64,000 bases of DNA from Capitella teleta. Its lineage: Eukaryota > Annelida > Polychaeta > Capitellidae. Both the position numbers and the translations under genes were made by a program. The notes beneath the pieces were generated by a model that worked only from the letters and a program-made list of their open reading frames with translations, had not been told where the DNA came from and searched no databases. The DNA lies in contig KB301402.1 in assembly GCA_000328365.1 (NCBI GenBank), forward strand, positions 30,250 to 94,249, given 5' to 3'. How positions within the stretch are numbered: the stretch's first letter is position 1; each line of letters opens with the position of its first letter. Positions 1 to 15,200 of this stretch are shown in pieces.

Positions 1-22
1 TGCAATAATTCCAAACCAACGC

Positions 23-57
<35 letters not shown>

Positions 58-2456
58 CCATAGTCCATAGGCATTGACGTCATGATGGTAAATGGTGCAT
101 GCACTGCATGGTACCATCCGTCTTCAAGACACTCTCCATTCTTTCAAGTTGCTTTTTCCTTTGGGTCGAGGAGGTCAGAGTCAGCGGGCAGTGCATGCAC
201 ATGTGTATGGTTGTTTTCCTCTCTACGTTCTTATAAAAAAAAATGTCAATATTATATATATAATAATTATATTATATTAGTTATATTATTTTTTTTTTTT
301 TTTTTTTTTTCAATATTTCATCGAGGGAAGCCTATAACCAGGAATAATATGCGAACCGCACAGAAGCGAAGCCAATTGCGGTATACAAGTGAATTATTTA
401 TATTTATATTTTATTTTTTATATACATCTATTTTTATTTTTATTATATATATTCTAATAATAAAGCCGCACATATAGTCCAAATACTCATAAGATCGCCA
501 CACTACACGCCACACTGCTCTTATAACACAAATAATGAAGGACCTTGAACTTCTGCGGAAGTAGACCGAACCAGGCTGAATGGAGTTTCGGTGTGAGAGG
601 AGGTCTTTCATCCCTATGCTGACCTTGGAGGAACGAGTTCTTTCCAGACGACGGAATGAAATCGTGTAAATAATATCGATTCTTCGATATACACGCACAG
701 CGACGATGGGTGTTTGTGTTCAACGAACCTTTATATTATTCGTTTGTCACGTCAACAACACACGGGGTGAACGCTCTCTCAGGTCACTCACCTACAAAAA
801 TACAGAACTGGGTCAGGTTTCTCATCACGAACGGGAATCTTTGAGTTGTGAAATTCTGCCTGGGTGAATCTGCCTCATCAGCGAATACGACCGTCGTCAC
901 TTAATATGTTGAGCCGGAATTAACCGGTCAACAAAGGGCGCAATGGTCGGCGATCATGTCATAACAGTGCAGTGTTTCTCTCCTCGACCCGCGAAGCCCT
1001 ATTTCGGTGCAAGGACTTCACTTAATTAATCAACATCAATAAGTGATAAGGTTTTTAGTTCCTCGGTGAATCAACAGTCAAGTCTTGCACTCTCACCGTG
1101 CGATGTTGCCTCTGTTGATGGTACTCAATGAGTCAGCTTCTTGTGGTCGGAGGAGGATAAGACAATGCCCCCCACGGCGTTCCTCTTTTCCTGTCACCGT
1201 TTTGAACCTTTCACTTCACGCTGCGGTACAATATTCACGTCCAAAAGTGCCATATAATTTATTTTTCTTTTTATACTCGGTGCACAGAAGGCAGAAAGAT
1301 GGTGAGCCTCTCATGCAGCCCCTGACACATTAATCTATATACATCTATTTTTAAGAGCTATTCTCGGAATCGGAGACTCAGTGGTGTCGCGATTAAGGAC
1401 CCTGCAAAGCCTCCGTGTGTTTCTCTGTCAGCTCATTGCTCGGTTGCACCTCACACGCGCCTCTCAGAGGCAACTCACCGGTGCTATCTACTATCCCTTA
1501 CCTAAGTTGCCTTGTCCTAATTTAGAGGTAAAATGGTGATTAACGAATTAAATTTAATGCATCGTGAGGGAAAATGTAGTTGGAATTATCTTTACTTTGG
1601 GGCTTCGGTGTGCCTGCTGTTATTCTAATGGTCGAATTGAGCATGCATGAGTTAATTTTAATTTTGTTATATAAACATTTTTGTGTGTGTCACATCATGA
1701 CTCAGTTTTTTGTTTTTTTGTTTTTTTTTTTTCTGAGTGTTTTATCTCGCGCCTACTGATTGAGATATTTACCAATTCACTGAGATATCTCTGAATTCTG
1801 AAAGCGTGCACAGATGACCCAACGTTGACCAATATCTTGAGATGTTTCGTGAAGGTCATTCGACTATACTCGCAGATATACCACACGTCAGCCCTCATTA
1901 TCTAGGGTAGTAAAAATCAACCTTAATTCAGCTAACGTCTGCACTGCGTCCAACATAAACCTCAATAATTATGTGCGATCGAGGTATCTCGGTCAATGAA
2001 CTCTGCTGAAGCCGAAAAACCCCAAAAAGTCAAAGCGACACAACGTACTCTTTCAACGAACCCAGCGGTAAAATAAAAATGCGATCGAGTTCAGTGAGGG
2101 CAACAGACTACCCTAACATAAATTGCTATAACTTCCTTGAAGAAGTGATTTAGTTTTTAGAATTTATGGATTCAAAAAAATATTCGAAAAAGTGTACTTC
2201 TTGGAAGCGAATGGAGACTGGAGGGGGGGGGGCGGGGGTCGTGACAGCCGCATGCACGACACGTTGACCCCCGGCTGACAGTCGCTCGTCTTATCGTTGC
2301 TTGAAATGTCGGTCAAATACATTTAAACAGCATGCACCATTAGCACATTCCAAAGGTCCGCACCATCTTGATCGGATTTTTGTTCAGATCTAAGTAAGTG
2401 CTTTTGTTTTTCACGAGCGAGCAGTTTGGAGGGGCAGCTGACGTCACAGCCATAAG
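1..2456. other. intergenic region, no gene seen
   Basis: AT-rich spacer. It holds an A tract of about 27 bases near 27-53, a T tract near 290-310 and a second T-rich tract near 1705-1732. The open frames here are short, unspliced-looking and resemble no family I know. A G-run of about nine bases lies near 2223. I see no exon with convincing splice sites. Confidence 0.6.
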
Positions 2457-2460
2457 CGCG

Positions 2461-2470
2461 CATAAAAGAG
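2461..2470 (+). promoter_or_regulatory. TATA-like box of the carboxylesterase gene
   Basis: CATAAAAGAG lies about 60 bases before the preferred start codon at 2523. If transcription starts about 30 bases downstream (near 2490), the earlier in-frame ATG at 2487 would lie at or before the cap site, which favours the ATG at 2523. This is inference from spacing only. Confidence 0.45.
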
Positions 2471-2522
2471 CGAAGCAGTCGCGCGCTTGGCATCTGTCAC
2501 CTTCGGCACGGCAAGCGTCAAC

Positions 2523-4495
2523 ATGGCCTTCACGATCCTCTTCATCGCCGCTACCTGCAGTCTCATGTCTGCCCTCAGAGCCACGGAAGTCGTTCCTCGG
2601 GTGGACACCTCCAGTGGAATACTCATCGGAAAGCAATCTCACAGCACCTGGCAGTACCTCGGCATCCCATACGCCCGGCCACCCATCGGCAACCTCCGAT
2701 TCAGAACTCCGAAACCAGCTTTCAGGTCGCCCGTGGAGCTCCTGGTCCAGGAGCATGGTCCTGCGTGCACTCAGCACAGCTCCCTCTCCTTCTACGGACC
2801 CGATCTCCCGAGGCAGAGCGAGGACTGCCTCACACTCAACGTCTATGTTCCTCAAAACACGCACTCGGAGGTGAAGGAGCCTCTCGCTGTCATGGTTTGG
2901 ATCCATGGCGGAGCTTACCTCGTTGGTGGCTCAGAACAATTCCCCGGACACCTCATCGCTGCTCAGGAAAACGTCATCGTGGTCACTCTGAACTACCGCC
3001 TGGGGGTGTGGGGCTTCCTCACTTCCGGTGACTCCACCATCCCTGGCAATATGGGCCTCATGGATCAGGTACTGGCTCTGCGCTGGGTGCAGGACAATAT
3101 TGCCAGCTTCGGGGGTAATCCCCACAAAGTGACCATATTCGGACAGAGTGCAGGAGGCATGAGCATCACGCTGCACATGGTTAGCCCGAAGACCAGGCGC
3201 CTCTTTCAACACGCCATCGCGCAGAGCGGCGCTGTCACCAACCAAGTGCTGCTCGAGAGAAACTCTCCTCGTTGGACGCCGATGCTGCAGCAACTGGCGT
3301 CGTCAGTGGGTTGCCCGACAGACACCAACCTCGTACAGTGCCTGCAGTCGGTGGACAATGCTCGGTTGGCTGCCCTCGATAACATGTTCTACGAGCCTAT
3401 CGTGGATGGACCCGGTGGTTGTGTGCCGATGCAACCAGCGCTGGCCTGGAACACATCAGTGCGGCACGCGCCCTTCTTGATGGGCGTCGTGAAGGACGAA
3501 GGTATGGCGATCTTCGACATGAATCTTCCTGGTATCGATAAGGAATTGGCGCTCAGGGATGGAATCGATTTCAACGTTGCGATGAAAATCACGACCATGA
3601 TGTTGATGAAGCTGTACCCAGGACCCGACCAACCGTTCACTTCGCTTTTCACCCCAGAACAAATGCAATTCGTTCTTCAGTACTATTACAAGCACCCTGA
3701 AGACAGCTTCGATAACCTGCGTTCTCTCATGTCGTTCGTTCGGGACGCGCTGTTCGTCTCGCAGACCCAGCAGGCAGCTGGCTCTCTGCAACAGCCCACG
3801 AGTCGCAATGACACCTTCCTCTACCAGTTCGTCTACAGAGACGCCTCCTACCCTGAAGAACCCTTCCCGATGGGACCTTCCCACGCGGGAGAACTGAAAT
3901 ATATGTTCGAGGAGTGTTCAACATCCGAGAAGAATCTATGCAATTCTATTATTCACGCTTGGGCCACTTTTGCGAAAACTGGGTGAGTTACGACGGTTTA
4001 ATTTTGTAAATCACTATTACGTAACTTCTGTAGATTCAACATATAGGCGCCAGTTCGCCCCAGACTTCATAATCAATACAGATAAGATGTGTGTTTGTAT
4101 TGCGTATGGCATTCTCGTTACACATTCTCACTCAACACAATAACAACTGAATATAATTATATTGACTGACCTCCTTCTCATGCAGGCGGCCCTCGTTTTT
4201 GAACCACGATGGAGATGACGTCACATGGTTGCCGTATTCTGAAGAATCGAAGCACTTCCTGAAAATCGACCTCAATATGGGGTCCGACTCCATGCAGCAG
4301 GATCTGCTACCGGAAGTCAACCACTTCTGGAATGACGTCATACCAGGCATGATCGACAAGTTTCCCTGTGACACTGGTAAGCGGATCGCTTTCCTGCTGA
4401 CCTGCGGTCATTCAATATTTTGTTCATTTTTGTCCCCAGGTTCAACAGCGCGACGACGAAGTGCTTGCCGAGCGCGGACGAAATTAACGCCATAA
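2523..4495 (+). CDS. secreted carboxylesterase / cholinesterase-like enzyme
   Basis: Alpha/beta hydrolase of the carboxylesterase type B family, expected to hydrolyse ester bonds outside the cell or in the secretory pathway. Exons: 2523-3982 and 4186-4495. The start at 2523 sits in a good ACATGG context and opens a hydrophobic signal peptide (MAFTILFIAATCSLM). Seen in the protein: the EDCLTLNVY signature, the HGGAY oxyanion hole, nucleophile Ser209 in GQSAGG, Glu326 in VKDEG and His454 in PSHAGE, so the triad is complete. With 589 residues it has normal family length. A 63-nt GT-AG segment (4377-4439) inside the last exon is a multiple of three and open in frame, so it may be a tiny intron or plain coding sequence. 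A poly(A) signal AATAAA lies at 4624 and another near 4944. The gene converges on AGXT. The exact substrate cannot be told. Confidence 0.88.
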
Positions 4496-4989
4496 GTCTA
4501 GGAACGTCTACACTGAATTTCAATTTATTTATTTACCCAGTTATAGAGTTCTACCAATGAAAGCGTGGTAATGCTTTGAGTTTTATTTTTCCAATTATCA
4601 TTATAAACGTAGCAATTCCAAGTAATAAACTTAAAGATATGGTTAACCAAATTGCAACCCACGTAATTATTAAGTGGTTAGCAGAAGTCCTTGTAGTCTG
4701 ATTAGAATTTTGGGTCAGGAGGTTAAATTTTGGGGTCAGGAGGTCATTTTTAACATCTCAGTGAGCTGGAAGGCTTTTCAATTGCATTGGGTGTGTTCTA
4801 ACCTCCGCACAACTTACTCTCATGAATGTCTGTCATTAAAAACGCCCCAAATAGTTAGTTATATTTATGAGGCCTACAATCAATCCAACATAGCCTAATA
4901 TCATTATTATAACATTATGTGTGCTTGTTTCTTGTAAATATCTGAATAAATGTTATATTTTTCTAACAAATTTCAGTTGTCTTTTGAAC

Positions 4990-5022
<33 letters not shown>

Positions 5023-5177
5023 GACTTGATGTATAAATTGTATTATATCTAGTTTTATTCAAAAATATTGTACAACGTCTGTAAAAATTATAACAATTTG
5101 TAAATCATCAAAATTAGTAAATTATCACAATGGTAGTTGCTGTAGTATGGTTAGAAGTAGAGTGAAATATGAGTTGT

Positions 5178-7190
<2,013 letters not shown>

Positions 7191-7327
7191 TCTGGGGCAC
7201 CTTCGTAATAAAACTTGAATACTTTAAAGGTCAAAGGTTAATCGTTATCGTCTGCAGCCCTGCATTACCGTAACGATACTCAAAGACGACTGACAGCCTC
7301 GCGCGTGAAATCTCTCCTCGAGCACAT

Positions 7328-7339
7328 ATCATAACGCAC
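7328..7339 (+). repeat. ATCATAACGCAC word, single copy
   Basis: Exact copy of the dispersed 12-mer, in the roughly 700 bp between AGXT and the mpaB-family gene. I see no other feature in this spacer apart from the AATAAA at 7761-7756, which belongs to the mpaB-family gene. Confidence 0.7.
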
Positions 7340-7891
7340 TCGACCCTGCAGCTTACGTGTAGGCCAAGAAGCCCTAGATTGTCCATTGCCTCTCGTGGGT
7401 TATTTAGCCCCAGAATCCCTTGAACTTGTTTCCCTGACGAGAAAAATATTTTTAAAGACTCTTTCATGCCTCGTGCCATCACTATTGCAAACGGTCTACA
7501 GTGAGATATATTTTTCTCTTTTTGAGACAAATAAAATTATTTCTTATCTTGTAAACATCTCCTTTCCTTGACATATCCCTCAATTATATCACCGTAATTA
7601 AATCAGGCACATTATTTGGAGGCTCAATTAAGTTAGTTTTAGTCAATTAAGATAGTATGAAGCTATGGGAATACAGATAGTTCAAGAATAAACAGTGAAC
7701 TATTAAATTTTTGATGAGCCATAGAAATTTGAAACAATATTGTGAACAGAATGGATTTATTATTCACTTCAATGATTAATAAATAAGTAAAAGAGGCAAT
7801 AATTTAAGAAATAAAAGCAGCAAAAATAACAACAATTGAAACTCAAAAACGAAAACGGAGAAGAAATATTTTTTTTAAAGAATCAAAATTC

Positions 7892-8852
7892 TCAAGATTG
7901 TTTCTTGGAATCACCCCTGAATAGAACATGAGAGAACTGTCGCACACTGCGTAGAATTAAACGGTTATTAAGACGAGAAAAAAGCGGGCACCATCGGATG
8001 AATACAACCAGAGCCTTCAGCCACCACACCCGCATGCGATCCCTGAACGACAATCGACCAACGCAATGTCCCATCGCACCCAGCGAAAAGCCAACAACTG
8101 ACTCTTTAGTAAACGTGAGAAAGCGTCGTCTCATGTTGGTGCCTTCGATGTAGGCATCCGCCATGCGATCAAACTCCAACGGAGGATTCTTCAGGCTCGG
8201 TAGCAAAAGTTTCTGTTCAATCTCCTTACAGATAGCCACAGTTTCAAAATAAGTTCCCGAACAAATGTTATATTTATCGTCAATCCCTAGCAAGTATCCG
8301 ATGCCTCTCCAAAAGAAGATATAATCATGTAACTCGCTCGCTGAGCATGCGATTCCGAAGCTCCAAGGGTACATGACAACGGCACCCATGAATCCGCTCT
8401 GCACAAGGGCCATATCGTACTGAGACACGTGCAATTTCTCACTCTCTGAGTTCATCTTTTCAGCGACATTTCTGTGCATTCTACGCACGATTTGCAGTGA
8501 TTTGTGGGCGCTATCACCAGCACACCACACATTGCCAATATGCCAAGTGGCGATGTGCAAGAATGTGTAGACGTAGCGCGAGAGGGCTTTGGACGGTGTG
8601 TCAGATTTCTTTGTGAACACTAAAGGGTCAAGGAGGTTTGTGATGCTGAGACCAGTGGTCAAGGAACAGTACAGGGCAAGGAGGATGGACATCGTGTGTT
8701 GGCGAAAAAACTCCTGGCCGCGTTTGAATTTTTCCAGATCCATCCACGAAGGCAGTGATGAGGGGTCATAGCCGCAGTCTCCGCATTCTGTTTCGCCCTC
8801 TTTCAGGTCCAATAAACATTTTGCCATTATGATGTCAGCTCTTGGTAGAACA
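7892..8852 (-). CDS. ER-bound oxygenase mpaB / DUF2236 (latex-clearing-protein-like) family protein
   Basis: A 311-residue frame from ATG 8827 to the stop at 7892. It matches the family named after MpaB of mycophenolate synthesis and the rubber oxygenase Lcp, which are heme or metal oxygenases. Landmarks: KFKRGQEFFRQH near residue 35, a hydrophobic stretch MSILLALYCSLTTGLS, the HIATWHIG and VRRMHRN region, then DMALVQSGFMG and FWRGIGYLLGIDDKYN, which are typical of animal members, and a hydrophobic C-terminal segment. A good acceptor (TTTGCAG) lies at 8853-8855, and the 25 bases from it to the ATG are open in frame, so an upstream coding or UTR exon is likely; I did not find it. AATAAA lies on this strand at 7761-7756. 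It is in tandem with AGXT. The substrate in animals is unknown to me. Confidence 0.82.
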
Positions 8853-9554
8853 CTGCAAATGAAGAATAATATATTTATGATTGTGCAAAAGAAGGCTTGA
8901 ATGACTTATGAATTACATTTATGGTATTATTATGCAAGGTTTCTACGGTATACACAGAACTTTGAGGTCTCTCTCAAGAACTCTTGTCACTCAGGCATTC
9001 CAACATAACACAAGCAACTTGATAAAAAATATATCCTTATTGTTGAACACGTTTCCCACTCAGTGTTCTGAAAACGGGTCATGATTCACAGGACAAGCGG
9101 CCTACATAGTATGTCATTATTTATGAGTACCGTGTTATGTGGTAATAGATAAGTCTCTAATTCCTTGGCAAAAAAAACCCACATATGTCACTGGGTCTTA
9201 AATAGACTCTATTTAATCTTATGGTAGTGGTTGGGTAACTTAATAGCAGGCCTAACTGGGCTAATGGTAAATTTCATCAGGCTGTGTCAATGAGTTATTA
9301 TTATTAGGTAATTTTAAAAAATCATAACGCACCCTATGAAACCAATCGTTACTCGAACAAATGGTTCTTTTGTCAAAATTTGCTATCGATATGCGATTGA
9401 ATTGATTGAGAAACCATTCTTCCCGTATTATTGCACCATATAAGCCAATAGCATGAGCTCAGTGACGTCTAAATTAGCATATTCCACGCTGAATAACGGT
9501 ACCATTGATAGATCCGAGATTGCAAGTGAGCGATATTGAGTGATGGACATGTGA

Positions 9555-9584
9555 ATCATAACGTGCAAATAATGGCGTTATGAT
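9555..9584. repeat. inverted pair of ATCATAACG words (short hairpin)
   Basis: ATCATAACG at 9555-9563 is followed, after a 12-base loop, by CGTTATGAT at 9576-9584. The arms are a perfect 9-base inverted repeat made from two copies of the dispersed word. Confidence 0.7.
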
Positions 9585-10615
9585 GCCCACCGTCATCATG
9601 TATAGCTTTATTCTAGCTTTTCCAACTTTATTATGCTGTATATAACAACACTTTTATGCCACCCATGCCCACAAAATACCCTCAATTATGTGAGCATATT
9701 GCTCAGACAGATGCACCCCGTAAGCTCAAAGTGCTAACCCGAAACCCGATTGGATTCACTCGAGAAGTCGCCATTTTGTTTTCCATGACACGCGGTTTCA
9801 GCGGCTTTGAGAGCTTCGTTGTATTTTCACAAATCTCTGCAGAATTATTTTTAATTTAATTTGCCTGGTGAACAAAATCCTCAGTATAATAATAATTATC
9901 AAGAAGGCTGTAACTGTTTTTAACGCATAATTCGATAATAAGTTTAGAACTTTTTCCAACCATCCGCGGAAATTTCCGTGAATCGACCCATCAAGGATTA
10001 GTGCGCAGCCGGAAATCCAGAATCGTCACCGAGAACTGACGTTAGAAATTGTAGAATTGCATTAATTACTCCCAGATTTTACAATATATTCAGCTCGGTA
10101 ACGTTTTATCATCAATTATTAAACTTATCTAGTGTACTTTCTGGTAAAATGAAGGCTTTAAAGTTAAAAAAAAAGTATATATCCCGGAACTTCCGTCGAC
10201 GGTTGCCATGGATATGAGATGTACACAACTTTTGTTTACATAACTAGTTCCGCTGGAAGACTTCATCATAACTCTGTTTGTCTTCGTTGTGATAAGACGT
10301 GTTTTCGGAGTATTGTTCATGTATTATTTGCATGGATATAATTGTTATATAACCATTCATATTCCATGGAATATTGTGATTGGATTATTTCATTCAACTC
10401 TTTGGATTAAATTGTGTTCAACCAATAAATTCAAAAAATTGAATTGGATAAATTGAAAAAGATCATACTCAAGAATGGATAAGAAATCCATGGCCGCGCG
10501 GCCAATAGATGGATAGTATCATAGTTCATGGTGTGGATAGAATCCTGCTCTCAGGCAGGCCACTGGGATATCTGATCCATGCGACTCTCTTTAAAGCGCT
10601 CCAGGAGGAGCCAGG

Positions 10616-10901
10616 AGTCGCTACGATATAGTGAAGTCACACAACTGTGGCTGCCATGAGCGAGATTGATCAGGCTGTGATAGAGCAGTTTAACGCCTTT
10701 GGTTGCCGGAGATATCCTAAATTTTTAATTTTCTTTTTTCTTTTGTTTATTTGTTCATTTATTTCTGTTATTTATTATTTTATTATTTTTATTAATATTA
10801 TTTTTTCTTCTCTCCGGCAACCAACTGGCTGAACAGCCAATCACAGCCTCACTTTCTCGTCGGTGACCACAGATTGCAGACTTCACGCCATCGTAGCCAC
10901 T
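10616..10901. repeat. long imperfect inverted repeat (foldback element)
   Basis: Left arm 10616-10712 and right arm 10811-10901 are inverted copies with about three quarters of positions equal, around an AT-rich spacer of about 100 bases. Best blocks are GGTTGCCGGAGA / TCTCCGGCAACC at the inner ends, AGGCTGTGAT / ATCACAGCCT in the middle and GCTACGAT / ATCGTAGC at the outer ends. It could be a foldback transposon or a hairpin-forming transcript. No flanking duplication was identified. Confidence 0.7.
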
Positions 10902-12260
10902 CCTCACTGAGACACTCGCATGGACAGGTCAGACATCCAACGGCCCCCTGCTAGCAGTGATTACCCATACCCTGGACTCTGTAGACACCCTTTGGCTTTT
11001 AGGTACCCTCTGTGGCATGCCACCCTGCTGGTAACATAGCCACAAGGTACGCGCTTAAACTTAAATAGGTAGCTTAATAAATGCACCATAGTTAGTTCTG
11101 CACATGAGCGCATAAGCCATTAGCCGGGCGGCCCTAGTGCAGAGGGACCCGGGGGTTCAGGGTGGTTGAGTCCAGGTATCGGAATTCTGTGTGTTCTGAA
11201 CAACTGCATCAAGAAGTGTGAATGCATTTTTTGAAAGAAAGTCATTTTTTGTTAACTATTAAGCTGGTTCCCATAGAAACAAACCTATTAACGAAAAGGG
11301 TGGACTATATTACATAACCAATTTACAGTGGTACTAGTACATGAAGTAATCGTCAAGCCACGTGGCCCTGTTAATGTTTTGATCAGCTGATCACCATGAC
11401 CCACTGAATAAGAGTAGGAATGCTTACTAGTACATGCATTTGGTTTCACACTGCATATATCAGTTTAATGAGAACAAAGGAGATCCGATAACAGACTGAA
11501 GGTGAAATTCAACATCTGATGACATCATTGCATCACTCGCTGACATACACCACACCCACATCATGGTTGCATAACGTACAACGAAGGCATATAATTATTC
11601 ACACAGAGATCGCTACCCTGCCTTCGCGGTATGTGCATCATGTGCCAAACATTTATGCAGGTAAGGCTCATAATTAGGAGGTATTCAGTCCAATAACGAC
11701 TACGCTCAGCTGCCGAATCATAACGTTGCATTCAAGTCGCATGATTACCTTATGAATGGCATGTTGGCAGGCTGTACATTTTGAATTTTCAAATTTTGTT
11801 TTCTCTTTAATATACTTTGATTTCCATTGAATATGTTTCAACAAAAATCCACCTTTGCCAGGATGTAAAAACAATTTAGTTTGCATTGATTGGAAAATTC
11901 TAAATACAAATGAAATAATTATAATGCAGTGAAAGGAATACCGGTAAGTCAAAAAAACATCAGTCGTACAAAATATTATGACTTTTAATCTCATTCACAA
12001 CAGATTCACTCACAAGAAACCAGCAATAGGATACTTAGTAGGTAGCCACAGGGGAAAAAATAGAGCAGGCCAAAAAAAAAAAAGAATTGAAAGAAGAAGA
12101 CACATTTGATGACATTGAAATAATTCCAGATTTGAGAACAAAAATGACATTGAATCAGGATTGAAACATTTGACGTCAATTGAACTGGGGAATGTTTAGC
12201 AGATATGTCAACTCAGATATGCTCATAAATGCCACGCAGTCAGCAGTCTCTGTAACAAAG

Positions 12261-15200
12261 CTACAGAACCGAGTTGAACGATGCTGGATTTTCAGATTCA
12301 GAAGACTGAAGCTTCTTATTCCATGCTAATCTCTACGAGGAAAAAAAAAAAAAAGAATAAAAAAGAGAGCAGGAAATTAATTAATTCTTACCTTATGTTT
12401 GGGACACACCATTGAAAAGTTATCTTCATCTAACTGGCAATCTATTGAGAAAAGAAAAATCAGTAAAAGTTGAGTGGAAATGATAAAAGTTACCTTTTTC
12501 TACAGCGCAGGCGAAATGATATTTGAGCACACAGCCTTTACGTAGGCACCCTAGGCTAGCACCGTTCATTTTGCATGCACAACAGGTCTGGATTAACACA
12601 GAAGTAAGAACACATTACACGCAAGGAGGAGGCTCACGGTTTGCTTGGCGGCTGAAATGGCGTCGTCCAAACCCAGCAGTCTCCCATAACTAAAGTGCAC
12701 TCCGCCCGTCCACACAGCGCAGTCCTCGTGCAGCCAGATCTCAGGGGGGACCAAGCGCTTCATCGGATGATCCCTGCTGCTCCCCAGGGAGTTCCGTCTC
12801 ACCTTAGCAGGCTTATCTCTGTCTGGGGAGAAAGTACGTGTGGGACTCCTAGGGGAAGAAGGTTCGGGATGGTACGGTCCGTAGAGGTCACCTAGGAGAG
12901 CATCACTGGTGCTGCGAGCACAGAACACACACGTCCATGGCACAGACACATCAAACTTCACAGAACTAAGCATGGTCACATCAACAGTCTTTTTCTTCCT
13001 CCTGGCACGACCCCCATTGGGGTCATCATCAGTGTTCACCACTTCACAGGAGTCTGGTTGTGACTTGGGTCCACGCAGCTTGATATACGGTCCAGAGGCT
13101 GAGGAGGAGCAGGTGGCAGATGAGGCAGCCGCACGACCGATGTCCTTTCGGCCTTTCTTGCGAGCGTTTTTGAGGTCGGAGATGGTTTTTTTGAGTCGTG
13201 GGTCCTTGATGTTGTCGTCATCTGAGAATGCGTCGTCCATGCTGAAGTCCTTCCTCCTCCTCTTCTTCCCTTTCCCTGAGGCGGCCTTCCCGCCGGACGA
13301 GGGTTTATTCTTGCTGCCCTTTGGCCTCCCCAGGCGTTTAGGTGAAGGGGAGGGCTTTTTCTGTGGCGGGGAAGGCTGATGGGCAGCAGAGCGTTTCATG
13401 GGGTTGTCCACCTCAGACACAGTGTGGCTCGGTGAGGCCTTGAAGAGGCGCATTGGAATGACCCGTTCGCCAGCCTGACTGCTCTGATCTTCATCACTGC
13501 TGATCGCAATCACCACCTGGAAGTCGTCCTCCGAAGCCCCGTTCTCCAAAACAACCTCATCTGAAGCGCGCTTCTTTTCAGGTGACAGGGGTTGCTTCAG
13601 GTCGTCCTTCCTACGCACGGTGTGGCAGTGATTGGGGACCCCCATCCTGGCGGCTGGGAACACGACACAATCCGTCTGCAGCTGTGTGGCATGGAGCCCC
13701 AGTAGCTGCTTGCGCTCTGCATCCAATTCCTCATCAGCCATTATCTTTGCCTGCTTCAGCTGCTTGATTCCTTCGCCATCTTTCTGCTTGATGAGTTTGA
13801 GGTCAATGTTCTGGTTGCTGTCCTTGGCCATGGTGTCTCGTAGGCACTGCTTCAAGCTCATCATGCCCTCCGTGCAGTTCATGTGTGAGTCATTGAGCAC
13901 TTTGCGATGCGGCCGCTTCACAGCAGATGTCACTTCGGCGCAGTTCTCCTTCACTGAATCCACCGGACTGGTCGCCTCTTCCTTCTCCACCTCCTGCGTG
14001 GGGGATTCCCCTCGTGGAGTCTCTTCAGCCACAAGCTCAGGAGGAAGTCCATTACTATCCCCTCCCTCCTGATCTTCCCTCAATGCCTCTTCTTCCTTGG
14101 AGTTCTGCTCATCAGCCGACTCCTCCGATTCCTCCAAGGGGCATTCCTCTTCCCCTTCTGAACCCAGAGGATTTTCAGCCGGAGACAGAAGCACATCTTC
14201 CAGCACAGTCACTTTCAGCTCCTCTGGCTCAGTGGCAGCTGAAGTAGCAGCAGCTGAAGCAGCAGCTGCCTGGTTCTTCAGTAACTTCTTTCGTTTCTTA
14301 TTCTTCTTCTTTTCTTTTTTGAGTCTTTTGAGTTCTTTCTTGGAGAGTTCCAGCCCGAGATGTTTGCGTTTCTTGAGTTCTTTTAACTTGACCTTCTTCT
14401 TTTTGCTACTTGATGATGTGTCTGCCTGACTGGGGCAGGGTTTGAGAAGAGGAGAAGGAGGAGGGAGGGGAGAAGGGGTAGGGGGAGGAGGAGGGGAGAG
14501 AGCAGCAGTTTTGGGGAGGGGGGTTTCCGGTGACACTACCACTGCAGCATCAGGCAGATGAGGTGCAGGGGGGAGTGGATTGGGGCCTGAAGCAGTCATA
14601 GTGTCACCCAGTGCGTTTTTTGTCTGTTCACAGTTGTCGGTGTCTTTGCAGGGAGAAGGGTCCTTGCGGCATTTCTTTGCAGCAACAGAAACATCCTCCG
14701 TCTGGTGTTTGCGCTTTTTGTCTGGGCCATCCTGCTCAGCCAGAGCCGGGCATGTCGGCTGAGATGGCTGAAGGGCCTCAATCGGAGGAGATGCCTCGTG
14801 CGCAGGAATGGCGGGAGCAAAGTTCTTGAGCGCGTCTTCCAAGGGAGGAATGTCAGCACCACAAGCAGCGTCACTGACAACACTCTTGGGGTCGACGACT
14901 TGGCTCTCAGGTCGCATGACCAGCTTCTGCAGGGACATCAAAGGGTTGCTAGGGGCAACACACGAGGTAGATGACAATGATGATGATGACGGATAGGAGA
15001 AGGATGAGGTGAAGGGAGACTGTAGGGGGGCAGCAGGAGGGGGGTAGGCACGGGGGGAGGGCATGGATGAGTGCTGAGGGGGGGAACGCAAGGAGGCAGG
15101 CGAGGATGAGCATGATGTGGCAGGGGAACTCGCTGAGGCGGGGCAGTACCCAGCAGGGCTGGGGGGAGAGAACTCAAAGTGCTGCTGCTGCTGCTGCTGC

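Larger units (their letters stand above)
8860..12255. other. intergenic region with repeats
   Basis: Between the mpaB-family gene and the 3' end of the TCF20-like gene. It holds dispersed ATCATAACGCAC words (9321-9332, the pair at 9555-9584, partial at 11717) and a long imperfect inverted repeat (10616-10901). No convincing exon or RNA gene is seen. Part of 8.9-9.5 kb may contain upstream exons of the mpaB-family gene. Confidence 0.5.

Noticed and set aside
2487-2522. An earlier in-frame ATG for the esterase
   Set aside because: It lies at or before the expected cap site given the TATA-like box, and the ATG at 2523 has better context and opens directly onto the signal peptide.
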